64,000 bases of DNA from Gloeocapsopsis sp. IPPAS B-1203 (GCF_002749975.1 NZ_PEIG01000002.1:186001-250000); one strand, 5' to 3'. Shown: positions 8,202-17,636, counted from the stretch's first letter. Made by a program: numbers and translations. The notes: generated from the letters alone by a model not told the origin.

Positions 8202-9281
8202 CTAAGCCAAAGCAGAAGCCTGGGGTTTCGCGAAAATCATGCGTCCCGCACTCGTCTGCAAAGCACTTGTCACAATCACACGCACTTCCCCACCAACGTA
8301 ACCAATCCCTTCTTCTACGACTACCATTGTGCCATCTTCGAGATAACCGACACCTTGACTTGGTTCTTTGCCTTCTTTGAGAACTTTCAAATCAATGCTA
8401 TCGCCAGGTAGGTAGGTAGGGCGTACTGCTTGCACCAAATCGTTGATATTTAATACTGGTACTTTTTGCACGCTGGCAACTTTAGACAAGTTGTAATCAT
8501 TTGTGACTAACGTACCACTAATTTCTTGGGCAAAGCGCACTAATTTAGCATCTACAGTAGGAATATCGTCATATTCCACAGGATGAATCAAAATGCGATC
8601 AGAGTAAGTTTCTTTTAGACGATTGAGAATTTCTAATCCTCGACGTCCCCGCATCCTTTTTAAGTCTTTAGCACCGTCTGCAAGTTGTTGTAGTTCTTGG
8701 AGCACAAATTGTGGTACTAAAATCTGCCCTTCTAGAAATCCTGTTTCTAGCAATGTTTCTAGGCGACCATCAATAATACAGCTTGTATCAACAACTTTCG
8801 TTGCTGCTGCTTTAAGGGTTCCTTCTGCTAGCAAGACAGACTCAACATTGTTGAAGTTAATCAGTCTGAGCAACGCTGGACCGTGAGTATCTGCTAAACT
8901 CACTCCAGAAAAGGCAAACATCACACTGCCCAACACTGCGATCAACGGCTTAATAAAGCTAAAATCAGCAGGAATTGGTAGTAAGAACAATGGTGCCAAC
9001 ATTAAATTGGCAATGAGTAAGCCTAGCACCAAGCCGATCGCCCGCGTCAAGATCACCTCAATGGGCATTTCCCTGACTTGTTTCTCGATCCGACGGTAGC
9101 TAATTTGAAAACTCAGTCCCGCAGCACCACCGATTAAGGCGGCGAAAGTGGCAAAAACCAAGCGCAAAGCTTCAATGTTAGTTACTTGCTGCTGCACATT
9201 TTCTGGCAGCAGTTCTGTACTGTAATAGCCGATGCCTGCGCCTGCTACAATGAATGAAATAATAATAATTGCGTCAAGCAT
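8202..9281 (-). CDS. Membrane-anchored PIN/TRAM-domain protein
   Basis: A 359-residue protein with the YacL layout. Four hydrophobic segments lie at about 1-22, 40-60, 78-102 and 108-130. A PIN nuclease-like domain follows (about 160-283) with acidic residues D165 (VVDTS), E196, D244 (TVDAKL) and D262 (VTND). A TRAM RNA-binding domain is at about 290-352 (GKEPSQGVGYLEDGTMVVVEEG). Members are widespread in cyanobacteria and Gram-positives. RNase activity is likely from the intact acidic set but untested. It precedes the small zinc-ribbon gene. Confidence 0.9.
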   Translation of the reverse strand: MLDAIIIISFIVAGAGIGYYSTELLPENVQQQVTNIEALRLVFATFAALIGGAAGLSFQISYRRIEKQVREMPIEVILTRAIGLVLGLLIANLMLAPLFLLPIPADFSFIKPLIAVLGSVMFAFSGVSLADTHGPALLRLINFNNVESVLLAEGTLKAAATKVVDTSCIIDGRLETLLETGFLEGQILVPQFVLQELQQLADGAKDLKRMRGRRGLEILNRLKETYSDRILIHPVEYDDIPTVDAKLVRFAQEISGTLVTNDYNLSKVASVQKVPVLNINDLVQAVRPTYLPGDSIDLKVLKEGKEPSQGVGYLEDGTMVVVEEGIGYVGGEVRVIVTSALQTSAGRMIFAKPQASALA

Positions 9282-9820
9282 TGTGCAAATCCAAGGTAGT
9301 TAAGTTGCAAGTCTGTTTTTTCAGGATGCAACAACTGAAATTTTGTTTCCTCAGCCATTTGGTTGAGTACTCCCATTATATCTTTAGTGTTCTTCACTGC
9401 AGATTTACAGTTGTTGGATGAAATCACTATTCATAATTCAACATTACGAGAATTAGTGACTTAGTTAACATACTGAGTAATAAATAAGTTTATTGCACTT
9501 CAATATTCCTCCGTTAGGTTCCTTTCAACAACAATATTCTGTAAGCTAGCACAGCTTCAGTAGCATGACTTTTACAAATTTTTATCTACTGTAGTTGTTT
9601 CTCATATTGAGTTAGATACAATAATCACACTTTGATTATTTAATTTTAATTATCTCGCTCAAATCTTTATTGCATGTCTATTTATTGCTTTAAGATATTT
9701 GTCTCCTTGCAACTTCAGACAGTAGAATAAAAATTAAATTAATCATTATCTGAGAAGAATTTACAAGAAAGATTTAATTTTTAGAAAAAGATTTTACACT
9801 TATTCACCATTATTTTAATC
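9282..9820. other. Gene-free AT-rich spacer
   Basis: About 540 bp between the divergent PIN/TRAM and hemW genes. It is strongly AT-rich with no convincing ORF and no RNA gene I can recognise. It must hold both promoters; I cannot place either with confidence. Confidence 0.6.
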
Positions 9821-11077
9821 TTGGTAGAAAAGCGCGTGTTAGCTAAGTTAAATTTAAGTACGAACATAATCAATTATAGTGAGCCGACCTCTGCCTATAT
9901 ACATATTCCTTTTTGTAGAAGGCGGTGCTACTACTGTGACTTTCCCGTATCGATTATGGGCGATCGCCTGCATGGCGAAAACTCTGGCACAATTTCGCAT
10001 TATGTAGACGCACTATGTCAAGAAATTACTCACACAAACACATCAAGCGAACTACTAAAAACTATTTTCTTTGGTGGTGGAACTCCTTCGTTGTTATCTG
10101 TCAATCAGCTACAAAAAATTATTGACACTCTCAAGCTGCAATTTGGGATCGTCAACGATGCTGAGATTTCTATCGAAATTGACCCAGGTACGTTTTCTTT
10201 AGAACAGTTACAGGGTTATTGTGTCGCCGGAGTGAATCGAGTTAGTCTTGGCGTTCAAGCCTTTCAATCAGAATTATTAAAGATTTGCGGGCGATCGCAC
10301 ACTATTGGAGATATCTACAGTGCTATCGAAATTATCCGCACTGTCAAAGTCCCTTCATTTAGCCTCGATTTGATTTCTGGTTTACCGCATCAAACCTTAG
10401 CGCAGTGGCAAGATAGTTTAGAACAAGTTGTCGCGATCGCCCCGAATCATATTTCAATTTACGATCTGCAGATTGAACCTGGCACAGCTTTTAATCGTTA
10501 CTATCAAGCTGGAGAACAGCCCTTACCAACTGATGATATGACAGCGCAGATGTATCGCACAGCACAGCAAGTTTTGACATCGGCTGGGTACGAACACTAC
10601 GAAATCTCTAACTATGCTCAACTTCAGCATCAGTGTCGTCATAACAGCGTCTATTGGCACAATCAACCATACTACGGCTTTGGTATGGGTGCTACTAGCT
10701 ACGTACAAGGACAACGATTCACTCGTCCGCGTAAAACACAAGAATATTATCAGTGGGTAAAAGACTACATTGCTGCTAATGGTGTGTTGAATTGCTTACA
10801 GACATCTTCCCATGAGGTTTTGTTAGAAACACTCATGCTAGGGTTACGCTTAAGCGAAGGTATTAGCCTTGCTATACTAGCGCAACAATTTGGCGTGGAG
10901 ACGGTGGCAAAAATTTGGCAGTGTTTACAACCCTACTATCAACAAGGTTGGGTGGAACTTGTGGGAACCGATCAACTGCGACTTACCGATCCCGAAGGAT
11001 TTTTGTTTTCCAACACAGTACTAGCAAGGCTATTTCATCAGCTAGGAAGTGAATTGGATAATACTGTTTCACTTTGA
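9821..11077 (+). CDS. hemW: HemW-type radical SAM haem chaperone
   Basis: A 418-residue radical SAM protein. The cluster motif is IPFCRRRCYYCDF (CxxxCxxC) near residues 29-41, FFGGGTPSLL follows near 82-91, then GVNRVSLGVQ and the HemN C-terminal domain. It is shorter than true HemN and lacks the extra N-terminal part, fitting HemW (formerly mis-called coproporphyrinogen oxidase), which hands haem to apoproteins. TTG 9821 is used because there is no ATG before the IHIPFC motif; GTG 9836 is the alternative. Confidence 0.88.
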   Translation: MVEKRVLAKLNLSTNIINYSEPTSAYIHIPFCRRRCYYCDFPVSIMGDRLHGENSGTISHYVDALCQEITHTNTSSELLKTIFFGGGTPSLLSVNQLQKIIDTLKLQFGIVNDAEISIEIDPGTFSLEQLQGYCVAGVNRVSLGVQAFQSELLKICGRSHTIGDIYSAIEIIRTVKVPSFSLDLISGLPHQTLAQWQDSLEQVVAIAPNHISIYDLQIEPGTAFNRYYQAGEQPLPTDDMTAQMYRTAQQVLTSAGYEHYEISNYAQLQHQCRHNSVYWHNQPYYGFGMGATSYVQGQRFTRPRKTQEYYQWVKDYIAANGVLNCLQTSSHEVLLETLMLGLRLSEGISLAILAQQFGVETVAKIWQCLQPYYQQGWVELVGTDQLRLTDPEGFLFSNTVLARLFHQLGSELDNTVSL

Positions 11078-11150
11078 AGTTGGGCTGAGTAAGTCGCAGA
11101 GGAGAAATTATTTGCATCTTTCTTTTGGTAAAACGATTCAGCTGATCGTC

Positions 11151-11465
11151 TCACTCCCAAACATTGATACGACGGTTATAGTAGCGTTCCTCCAGCCACA
11201 GAGAAACTTCTTGTGATGAGTTGAGTTGCAATGTGCGATCGCTTTGTGGGTCGTAAACTTTCCACTGCATCTTGCCATCAACAACGATTTCTTGAACTTG
11301 AGGTTCATTGCTAAACGCGAACAACTGCGAGAAATAACATCTCACACGATTGAAAAGCCCAGATAGTTGAATTCGCTGAGAATTCGATGCTGGCTTTGAC
11401 CGAGGAACTAGAAGTTCTTGTTCTTTATAATTAAGCCATTGTTGGTAGTTCATACACTCTCTCAC
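11151..11465 (-). CDS. Conserved-looking hypothetical protein, 104 aa
   Basis: A soluble 104-residue protein with no recognised domain. The C-terminal half is beta/Trp-rich (IVVDGKMQWKVYDPQSDRTL, then EEVSLWLEERYYNRR-like). It is divergent from the LacI-family gene and shares its 130-bp control region with two palindromes, so it may be a regulatory target. MNYQQW at 11453 is an alternative start after MREC. Confidence 0.55.
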   Translation of the reverse strand: MRECMNYQQWLNYKEQELLVPRSKPASNSQRIQLSGLFNRVRCYFSQLFAFSNEPQVQEIVVDGKMQWKVYDPQSDRTLQLNSSQEVSLWLEERYYNRRINVWE

Positions 11466-11481
11466 GAAGTTACTTACTGAT

Positions 11482-11503
11482 GCTTCTGAATCGATTCAGA
11501 AGC
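11482..11503. promoter_or_regulatory. 22-bp perfect palindrome, candidate LacI-family operator
   Basis: Half-site GCTTCTGAATC is followed immediately by its exact reverse complement, giving a central ATCGAT. LacI-family operators are palindromes with a central CG, as here. It lies 17 bp upstream of the divergent 104-aa gene and about 95 bp upstream of the LacI gene. Confidence 0.6.
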
Positions 11504-11530
11504 TTTACGTTAATCATTGTAACAATTTTT

Positions 11531-11544
11531 CTTGATCGATCAAG
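11531..11544. promoter_or_regulatory. 14-bp perfect palindrome, second candidate LacI operator
   Basis: CTTGATCGATCAAG is a perfect palindrome with the same central ATCGAT. It is 54 bp upstream of the LacI-family start codon, a position fitting autorepression. Confidence 0.5.
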
Positions 11545-11597
11545 TTAAAGTGTGTTTCAATTACAGGCATTTAGAGGAAGAGTAGCTCAAAAAATTC

Positions 11598-12671
11598 ATG
11601 GAACACGACAAAGCAAGAAAGTCCATCAAACTGCAGGATATTGCTCAAGCTGTCGGGGTTTCGCGAACAACGGTATCAAATGCTTTCAATCGACCAGATC
11701 AACTTTCGCCAGAACTGCGCGATAAGATTTTAGAAGCAGCGAAAGAAATGGGCTATCCAGGTCCCAACCCAATGGCGCGGATGCTGCGGACAGGACAAAC
11801 AGGTGCGATTGGTTTGGTATTTGGTGAATCGCTACCGTATGCATTCAATGACTTAGCTGCGATCGCTTTTTTAAGAGGAGTATCAAGAGTTTGCGAACGC
11901 GTGAAAGCAAGTTTACTGATTGTGCCAACACTAGAAAGCAATGCTGCGCAGAAGACAATTGAGCAAGCGACTGTAGACGGGTTTATTATTTACAATTTGC
12001 CTGATGACAGCGAAGCACTCGTGCGAGTCTTAGAACGTCAGCTACCAGTCGTCGCCGTCGATCAGCCTTCTTTAAAAGATGTACCCTCCGTTGGTATTGA
12101 CGATCGCCAAGCTGCACGAAAAGCTGCAACACACTTATTAAGCCTCCACCACAAACAAATCGCCATTATGGCAATGGAGTTGCAATCTGACTTGTATGTT
12201 GGCTTAGTTGATTCTCAAAGACTTGAACACTCTACGCATCAAATTACTAAACTACGGCTGCAAGGCTACCGAGATGCGATAGAAGAGGCAAGAATTGACT
12301 TTAGCCAAGTGCCGATTTACGAGTGTCGCAACGACGAGAATCATGCGCGAGAAGTAGCTATGACTTTGTTACAGCGCCATCCTAGACCAACGGCAATTTT
12401 AGCAATGAGCGATATTTTAGCCTTTGGTGCTTTGCGCAGTGCCCAGCAAATGAGTTTAAAAGTTCCAGAAGATTTATCAATCGTAGGCTTTGATGATATT
12501 CCAATAGCTTGGCAAATTCGACCAAGACTCACAACAGTTCAGCAACCACTGGTTGAAAAAGGAGTACTCGCAGCGGAATTATTACTCAGTAAATCTGTAA
12601 CGAAAACTTCTAAAGTTTTGGGGACAAGGCTTGTTGTGCGTGAATCGTCAGGAACTGCACCAGCTCTTTAG
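11598..12671 (+). CDS. LacI-family transcriptional regulator
   Basis: A 357-residue regulator. The N-terminal helix-turn-helix and hinge helix are at about 9-65 (IKLQDIAQAVGVSRTTVSNAFN, then LSPELRDKILEAAKEMGYPGPNP). A periplasmic-binding-protein-like sensor domain follows (about 70-345; typical VDGFIIYNLP, PVVAVDQP, SIVGFDDIPIAWQIRPRLTTV). The effector is unknown; sugar or purine ligands are usual in the family. Two palindromes with a central CG lie directly upstream, and the exported FAD oxidoreductase follows 220 bp downstream. Confidence 0.92.
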   Translation: MEHDKARKSIKLQDIAQAVGVSRTTVSNAFNRPDQLSPELRDKILEAAKEMGYPGPNPMARMLRTGQTGAIGLVFGESLPYAFNDLAAIAFLRGVSRVCERVKASLLIVPTLESNAAQKTIEQATVDGFIIYNLPDDSEALVRVLERQLPVVAVDQPSLKDVPSVGIDDRQAARKAATHLLSLHHKQIAIMAMELQSDLYVGLVDSQRLEHSTHQITKLRLQGYRDAIEEARIDFSQVPIYECRNDENHAREVAMTLLQRHPRPTAILAMSDILAFGALRSAQQMSLKVPEDLSIVGFDDIPIAWQIRPRLTTVQQPLVEKGVLAAELLLSKSVTKTSKVLGTRLVVRESSGTAPAL

Positions 12672-12894
12672 AGGAGTCACCAAAGTATTGTTGGCTTTAA
12701 ACTAACTGCTAAGTACAATTCTCTTCCATCGGATTTGTCGATTGATACCAATCAAAATAAATGGCTGCACCCCAGCCCCTCTGCTCTTTTCCTCAGTAGC
12801 ACGTATTCCATAACACAAAACGCTTGCGATGAACATTTTCGGAGTGCTAACGTCTAGGGGCTACTTAGACTTATGGAGCCAAGCTACCTGAAAT

Positions 12895-14961
12895 ATGAAG
12901 CGATCGCTTGTTAGTCTGACTTTACTTTCAACTTTCATCACCTCTTTTCCTCCAATTGCCTTGGCGACACCACCTCGAACTGTGGATCAAACAGTGGAGT
13001 GCGATCTATTAGTTGCTGGAGGGGGACTTGCTGGCGTGGCGACAGCCTATGAAGCCTTGCTAGCCGGAAGAACTGTTTGTGTAACCGAAATTACTGATTG
13101 GCTAGGAGGACAAATTTCCGCACAAGGAACCTCCGCACTTGACGAACGTGCCACTCAACGACAGCAGTTGTTTTACTCGCGTGGTTATTTAGAGTTACGT
13201 CGGCGTATTGAGCGTAAGTACGGCGAGTTAGATCCTGGTAACTGCTGGGTAAGTGAGTCTTGCTTTTTACCGCGTGATGGTCACGTTATCCTCTCAGAAA
13301 TGTTGCGTGATGCTGCCAGGAGAGGTCGAGGAGAGTTTAAATGGTTTCCTTCAACTGTCATCAAAGATTTACAAACAGCCCAAACGGTTGCTGAAAAACG
13401 CATTCAAAGTGCGAAAAGCTCTTCGAGCATAGCTTCGCTTACCGCAATTCAACACGAACGTGCCAAGGGTGCGCCAGCACTCAATACCTATCCGCTATCG
13501 CAAACAATTGCTGATGCTTATACTTACCAAAATTCGCGCTTGTTTACTAAAAATATTGTGCGATTTGTCCCTGCTATAAAAAGGGATGAGGGGCGAGGAG
13601 TGAGGGGTGAGTCTGCTCCCAACTGGTATGTAATTGATGCAACGGAAACGGGTGAACTGATTGCGTTGGCTGATGTTCCTTATCGCTTAGGTATCGATCC
13701 GCGTTCTTATCTTGAACCTTCTTCTTCTAGTGCAACGAACGATCCTTATTGCACTCAAGGTTTTACTTACACCTTTGCAATGGAGGCGACTCAACAGCCG
13801 CAAAGACACGTAGAACCACCATTCTATCAACAGTATGCAGCTTACTACAGTTATGAACTACCTCGACTTGCCAGCTTTCCTTTAGTCTTTACCTACCGTC
13901 GCATTTGGAGTCCTCGCCAAGGCGAAGATATGCGCTTTGGTGGAATTTCGTTTACTGCTCCTACTCCAGGCGATATTTCCATGCAAAACTGGACTTGGGG
14001 TAATGACTACCGCCCTGGTACGGCTGCGGATAACTTGATTTATACACGCAACCAACTACAAACTACAAAACAGCTACAACCTGGTGGTTGGATGGGTGGA
14101 CTGCGGGTAGAAACTTTGCGTAAAGGTGAAGAACACGCTAAAGGTTATTTTCATTGGCTTGTTGCGGGAACTACCGATTCACAACTCGGTGCTGGTGTCA
14201 AGGAACCGCACCCAAATAACCGCTACTTGGCAGGACTTGACTCGCCAATGGGAACGGCGCACGGATTATCTAAATATCCTTATATGCGCGAAGGACGGCG
14301 GATTATCGGACGACCGACTTTAGCCTATCCTCAAGGTTTTGCCATATCGGAAATTGATATTTCTCGCCGCGATTATAGTGATAGTTACTATCGCTTGGTT
14401 TTGTCACCACAAAATTATCGTAGTCTCAAAGCTGCCTTAGCTGGCTTGGAAGCTGCATCTGTGATTGCTGGAACTATTCCTCCAAGAGACGTCATGCGGC
14501 GTACGCGCTCCACGATTTATCCTGATGCTGTCGGCATTGGTCACTATGCAATCGATTTTCATCCTTGTATGCTCAAAAGTCCTGCGGAACTTCCTGGCAA
14601 TATTGAACGCCCTGGAGAACGTCTTGGGGCAGGTCAAGCGTATCCTTTTCAAATTCCCCTGCGGGCAATGATTCCCCAGCAAATTGATAACTTGCTTGTG
14701 TCTGGAAAAAGTATTGCTGTCAGCCATATTGCGGCGGCTGCTTATCGCGTCCATTCTTTTGAATGGTCTGCTGGTGCGGCTGCGGGTACTACCGCTGCTT
14801 TTGCACTAGAACGTGCGATCGCCCCCTATCAACTTGTAGCAAGATTACCTTTCCCTGAACCGCAACTTGAAGCCTTACAGCGCCGCCTAGCACAAAATAA
14901 CAATCCTACAGCCTTCCCTGATACTTCGATTTTTAATGAAGCTTGGGAGGATTGGCAGTAG
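12895..14961 (+). CDS. Exported FAD-dependent oxidoreductase
   Basis: A 688-residue protein with a signal peptide (MKRSLVSLTLLSTFITS..., cleavage near ALATPP, residue 25) and a flavin-binding Rossmann motif CDLLVAGGGLAGVATAYEAL at about 37-56. A later flavin-contact segment is IDNLLVSGKSIAVSHIAA near 598-615. It resembles the FAD-dependent oxidoreductase family PF12831. The substrate is unknown. Residues about 229-239 (RDEGRGVRGES) are encoded by a polypurine repeat inserted in frame (13581-13611) and are probably a surface loop. The preceding LacI gene may control it. Confidence 0.82.
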   Translation: MKRSLVSLTLLSTFITSFPPIALATPPRTVDQTVECDLLVAGGGLAGVATAYEALLAGRTVCVTEITDWLGGQISAQGTSALDERATQRQQLFYSRGYLELRRRIERKYGELDPGNCWVSESCFLPRDGHVILSEMLRDAARRGRGEFKWFPSTVIKDLQTAQTVAEKRIQSAKSSSSIASLTAIQHERAKGAPALNTYPLSQTIADAYTYQNSRLFTKNIVRFVPAIKRDEGRGVRGESAPNWYVIDATETGELIALADVPYRLGIDPRSYLEPSSSSATNDPYCTQGFTYTFAMEATQQPQRHVEPPFYQQYAAYYSYELPRLASFPLVFTYRRIWSPRQGEDMRFGGISFTAPTPGDISMQNWTWGNDYRPGTAADNLIYTRNQLQTTKQLQPGGWMGGLRVETLRKGEEHAKGYFHWLVAGTTDSQLGAGVKEPHPNNRYLAGLDSPMGTAHGLSKYPYMREGRRIIGRPTLAYPQGFAISEIDISRRDYSDSYYRLVLSPQNYRSLKAALAGLEAASVIAGTIPPRDVMRRTRSTIYPDAVGIGHYAIDFHPCMLKSPAELPGNIERPGERLGAGQAYPFQIPLRAMIPQQIDNLLVSGKSIAVSHIAAAAYRVHSFEWSAGAAAGTTAAFALERAIAPYQLVARLPFPEPQLEALQRRLAQNNNPTAFPDTSIFNEAWEDWQ
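13581..13611. repeat. GAGGGGCGAGGAGTGAGGGG polypurine repeat inside a gene
   Basis: A 31-bp run of GGGATGA/GGGGCGAG/GAGTGAG units inside the FAD oxidoreductase reading frame, kept in frame. Similar tracts lie at 25920-25944, 33322-33352 (complement), 50973-51004 and 51131-51172. Confidence 0.75.
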
Positions 14962-15225
14962 AAGTTTTAAAAGTAGTTCCCTCAATATTTACTTTTTGGG
15001 GACTTTCTGTTAATATATGTTTAGTATAATGGAGATATTAAAACTTTTTTGAAAACAGCAAAAATATCAATTATATAAGAAATATATCACAATCTAAACG
15101 TATTATTTTATTGCATAGAAATATTTGGTTCACTCAGAATTTTAGTTAAACTAGGTACTTAAAACGCACTTATTTAAAAATTCAGCTAGCTTATGACTAT
15201 GAGATTTATAACAGGTGTTTACGGC

Positions 15226-15519
15226 ATGGCAACCTCACCAACAGTAGCCCCTGAGAAATCGAGTCAAGTGGCTCCAAAGCTGTATCCCAACTACAAAATC
15301 ATTGTCTTGAATGACGACTTCAATACTTTTGGGCACGTAGCCGAGTGTCTTGCCAAATACATTCCTGGAATGACAAGCGATCGCGCGTGGGAACTCACAA
15401 ACCAAATTCATTACGAAGGTCAGGCGATCGTTTGGGTAGGTCCATTAGAACAGGCAGAACTTTATCACCAGCAATTACGACGTGCAGATTTAACAATGGC
15501 ACCACTAGAGGCAGCTTAA
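15226..15519 (+). CDS. clpS: ClpS, Clp protease adaptor
   Basis: ClpS fold of about 97 residues from ATG 15226 (MATSPTVAPEKSSQ), chosen over ATG 15193 because it matches cyanobacterial ClpS N-termini and has AGGTG upstream. The core YKIIVLNDDFNTFGHVAECLAK contains the NDD-F/T N-degron pocket residues, followed by the Val/Met wall (IPGMTSDRAWELTNQIHYEGQAIV). ClpS delivers N-end-rule substrates to ClpC with the ClpP3/R core encoded at 4.6-6 kb. The DUF2103 gene follows by 4 bp. Confidence 0.93.
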   Translation: MATSPTVAPEKSSQVAPKLYPNYKIIVLNDDFNTFGHVAECLAKYIPGMTSDRAWELTNQIHYEGQAIVWVGPLEQAELYHQQLRRADLTMAPLEAA

Positions 15520-15523
15520 CTTA

Positions 15524-15817
15524 ATGAATAATCCCGCTAGTGGCAGATTGGTATTAAACCATTCCACGCATATTCCTGGTTTAATTGCTGTTTTAGAACG
15601 CCTTACCAAAGTTGAAGGCATACAAACCATTACTCCAGGGGTTATTGGGCGGGTCAAAGGTCACATTCCCCGAATGCAACTGCGAATCTCTGTTCCCATT
15701 CGGGGAGGCTTTAAATTGATTGTTCGCCAAGGTAAAACTGTACAAGAAGTCTTTATCCTGACTACATTGAGCCAGGATAAGCTTGAAGATGCGATCGCGA
15801 TCGCTTTGAATAAATGA
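15524..15817 (+). CDS. DUF2103 family protein
   Basis: A 97-residue protein with RLVLNHSTHIPGLIAVLERL at the N-terminus and ITPGVIGRVKGH in the middle, hallmarks of the cyanobacterial DUF2103 family, described as possibly metal-binding. It starts 4 bp after clpS, so the genes are probably co-translated. The function is unknown; a link to N-degron proteolysis is suggested only by position. Confidence 0.8.
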   Translation: MNNPASGRLVLNHSTHIPGLIAVLERLTKVEGIQTITPGVIGRVKGHIPRMQLRISVPIRGGFKLIVRQGKTVQEVFILTTLSQDKLEDAIAIALNK

Positions 15818-15862
15818 TTTTATTATCGTTGTAATTAGACAGGATTTGTTTCGAGGGTTTAG

Positions 15863-16201
15863 CTATTCTTCAATTTGTCGTATTGCAACTCGATGCAATG
15901 GTAGACACACAATGCAAGCGAAAGTTAGAAAATATGACAATGCTGCGGTTAATTTGACACCAAGCGCTAAAACCTCCCAGTCTGGAAAAATAAACTTTTG
16001 TAAACCACAAGCAATACAATACACTAGCCAGTAAGCGAAACTCATTCTAAACAGAACGAATTCTGTTTCTTCTAACTCTTCAACTTGGGCTTGATTTGTC
16101 TTGGCTAGCAATACTAAACCAATGATACTAGCAAGGAAAGACAGCAATAAGATGACATCGTGCCAAACAGAGTGGAGTATCTGCATATAGTTGTATATCA
16201 A
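15863..16201 (-). CDS. Small membrane protein, hypothetical
   Basis: 112 residues with three hydrophobic helices: about 14-34 (VILLLSFLASIIGLVLLA), 52-68 (SFAYWLVYCIACGLQ) and 78-105 (LALGVKLTAALSYFLTFACIVCL). No domain recognised. Convergent with the DUF2103 gene. The start is ATG 16201; an internal ATG at 16183 is possible. Confidence 0.6.
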   Translation of the reverse strand: MIYNYMQILHSVWHDVILLLSFLASIIGLVLLAKTNQAQVEELEETEFVLFRMSFAYWLVYCIACGLQKFIFPDWEVLALGVKLTAALSYFLTFACIVCLPLHRVAIRQIEE

Positions 16202-16416
16202 TAATCCAATCGCAAATCAGTCTAAAGGATTAGTGTCTTGGTATACAAAAATAGTTACAAACCTCAACATTAGGAGTCAGGAGTTGGGAGCGAGAGGCGA
16301 GGAATAAAAATAAAGAGTAGGCATATTGTAGTTTGTTAACATGGAAAGGTTTGGAAGCGAATTACTACAAGCCTTACTAGTTACTAACCACTCGCTCCGG
16401 ACTTCGTCCCGCTGCG

Positions 16417-16920
16417 CTAACGCCCCACGCTCCTCGCCCCTTCTTCCGTTTCACATGCACCGATACTCACCCAGCTACTTGAACCATCTGGAGAGTGTTC
16501 TTTTTTCCATATAGGGGCATTGTGTTTTAGGGTATCAATGGCGTAACGACAAGCCTCAAATGCTTCTGAACGATGAGGACAACCAATCGCTACAAGCACA
16601 CTAATTTCGCCGATGTGTAAGCGTCCAACGCGGTGATGAATTACAACTCGATTAACATCAGACCAAGTTTTACGAATTTCGGCAGCAATTTGGCGGAATA
16701 CTTGCATCGCCATAGGTTCGTAGGCTTGGTACTCTAAAGATACAACTGGTTTGCCATCTGTTTGATTGCGCACCATCCCACTCATAACAACGATCGCCCC
16801 ATTAGCAGCGTCATCAGCAAGCGCATAAGCTTCTGCAAGTGATAAAGGCGCAAAGGTAATGGCAAAGCTATCTTCAGCTTTTTTAGGAATGGGGGCAGCA
16901 AATGAAGTCAATTGATTCAT
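16417..16920 (-). CDS. moaE: MoaE, molybdopterin synthase catalytic subunit
   Basis: 167 residues, with the family core GAIVVMSGMVRNQTDGKPVVSLEYQAYEPMA, VIHHRVGRLHIGEISVLVAIGCPHRSEAFEACRY, and catalytic Lys in LKHNAPIWKKE. MoaE converts precursor Z to molybdopterin using MoaD thiocarboxylate (moaD at 1706-1963). Its 3' end overlaps a CG-rich polypurine/pyrimidine tract (16395-16445), and the final residues TEEGARSVGR are encoded by that repeat, so the tail is probably recent. Confidence 0.92.
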   Translation of the reverse strand: MNQLTSFAAPIPKKAEDSFAITFAPLSLAEAYALADDAANGAIVVMSGMVRNQTDGKPVVSLEYQAYEPMAMQVFRQIAAEIRKTWSDVNRVVIHHRVGRLHIGEISVLVAIGCPHRSEAFEACRYAIDTLKHNAPIWKKEHSPDGSSSWVSIGACETEEGARSVGR

Positions 16921-17066
16921 AGTTGATCGCAGTTGAGCCTATTCACAGATTATGACTAACAAGCCGACTCCTCGACAATAAGCGATCGCCCCTAGCTTCC
17001 AATCTCATTTATCGTCACAATAATCAAAGTGTTTATTTGATTGATAAGAGCTGCTAGAAGACTTTT

Positions 17067-17636
17067 ATGACCTCAAAAGAAAGTAATTCTCCAGAATCTT
17101 TTTGGTTGCGAGCATGGCACAGCCAAAAGGAAAACTTGATTTTAATTTTAATTGCCTTAGTTTTAGCATTCTTGATCAGAACGTTTGTAGCAGAACCGCG
17201 CTACATTCCTTCAGATTCAATGCTACCTACATTAGACATGGGCGATCGCTTAGTTGTCGAAAAAGTCTCTTACTGGTTGCATCCCCCCATGACGGGCGAC
17301 ATTATCGTTTTTGAACCACCTCCAAAACTACAAACAATGGGTTATGCCAAAGATCAAGCGTTTATTAAACGTGTGATTGGTAAACCTGGCGATATCGTAG
17401 CTGTAGCTGATGGCAAGGTCTATATCAACAATCAACCCTTAACCGAAGATTACATTGCAGAGGCTCCTACCTATCAATGGGGACCCCAGCAAGTGGCGGA
17501 AAATGAGTTTTTTGTCATGGGAGACAACCGTAATGATAGTAACGATTCTCATGTTTGGGGCTTTTTACCGCAAGAAAACATTATTGGACACGCTTGTTTT
17601 CGCTTTTGGCCTTTAAAGCGCAGTGGATTTGTGTAA
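17067..17636 (+). CDS. lepB: Signal peptidase I
   Basis: 189 residues, type-I single-pass membrane peptidase. One N-terminal membrane helix (about 22-41), then catalytic Ser51 in IPSDSMLPTL and Lys101 in FIKRVIGKPGD, and the conserved box E (FVMGDNRNDSNDSHVWG). It removes Sec/Tat signal peptides outside the cytoplasmic or thylakoid membrane. Size and single anchor match cyanobacterial LepB1/2. A two-hairpin repeat follows the stop. Confidence 0.95.
   Translation: MTSKESNSPESFWLRAWHSQKENLILILIALVLAFLIRTFVAEPRYIPSDSMLPTLDMGDRLVVEKVSYWLHPPMTGDIIVFEPPPKLQTMGYAKDQAFIKRVIGKPGDIVAVADGKVYINNQPLTEDYIAEAPTYQWGPQQVAENEFFVMGDNRNDSNDSHVWGFLPQENIIGHACFRFWPLKRSGFV

Noticed and set aside
9245-9427. 60-codon minus-strand ORF overlapping the PIN/TRAM start
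   Set aside because: No family resemblance, overlaps the leader of a real gene.
12751-12764. TTGAT-N4-ATCAA as a LacI operator before the FAD oxidoreductase
   Set aside because: Lacks the central CG and is too short to separate from chance.
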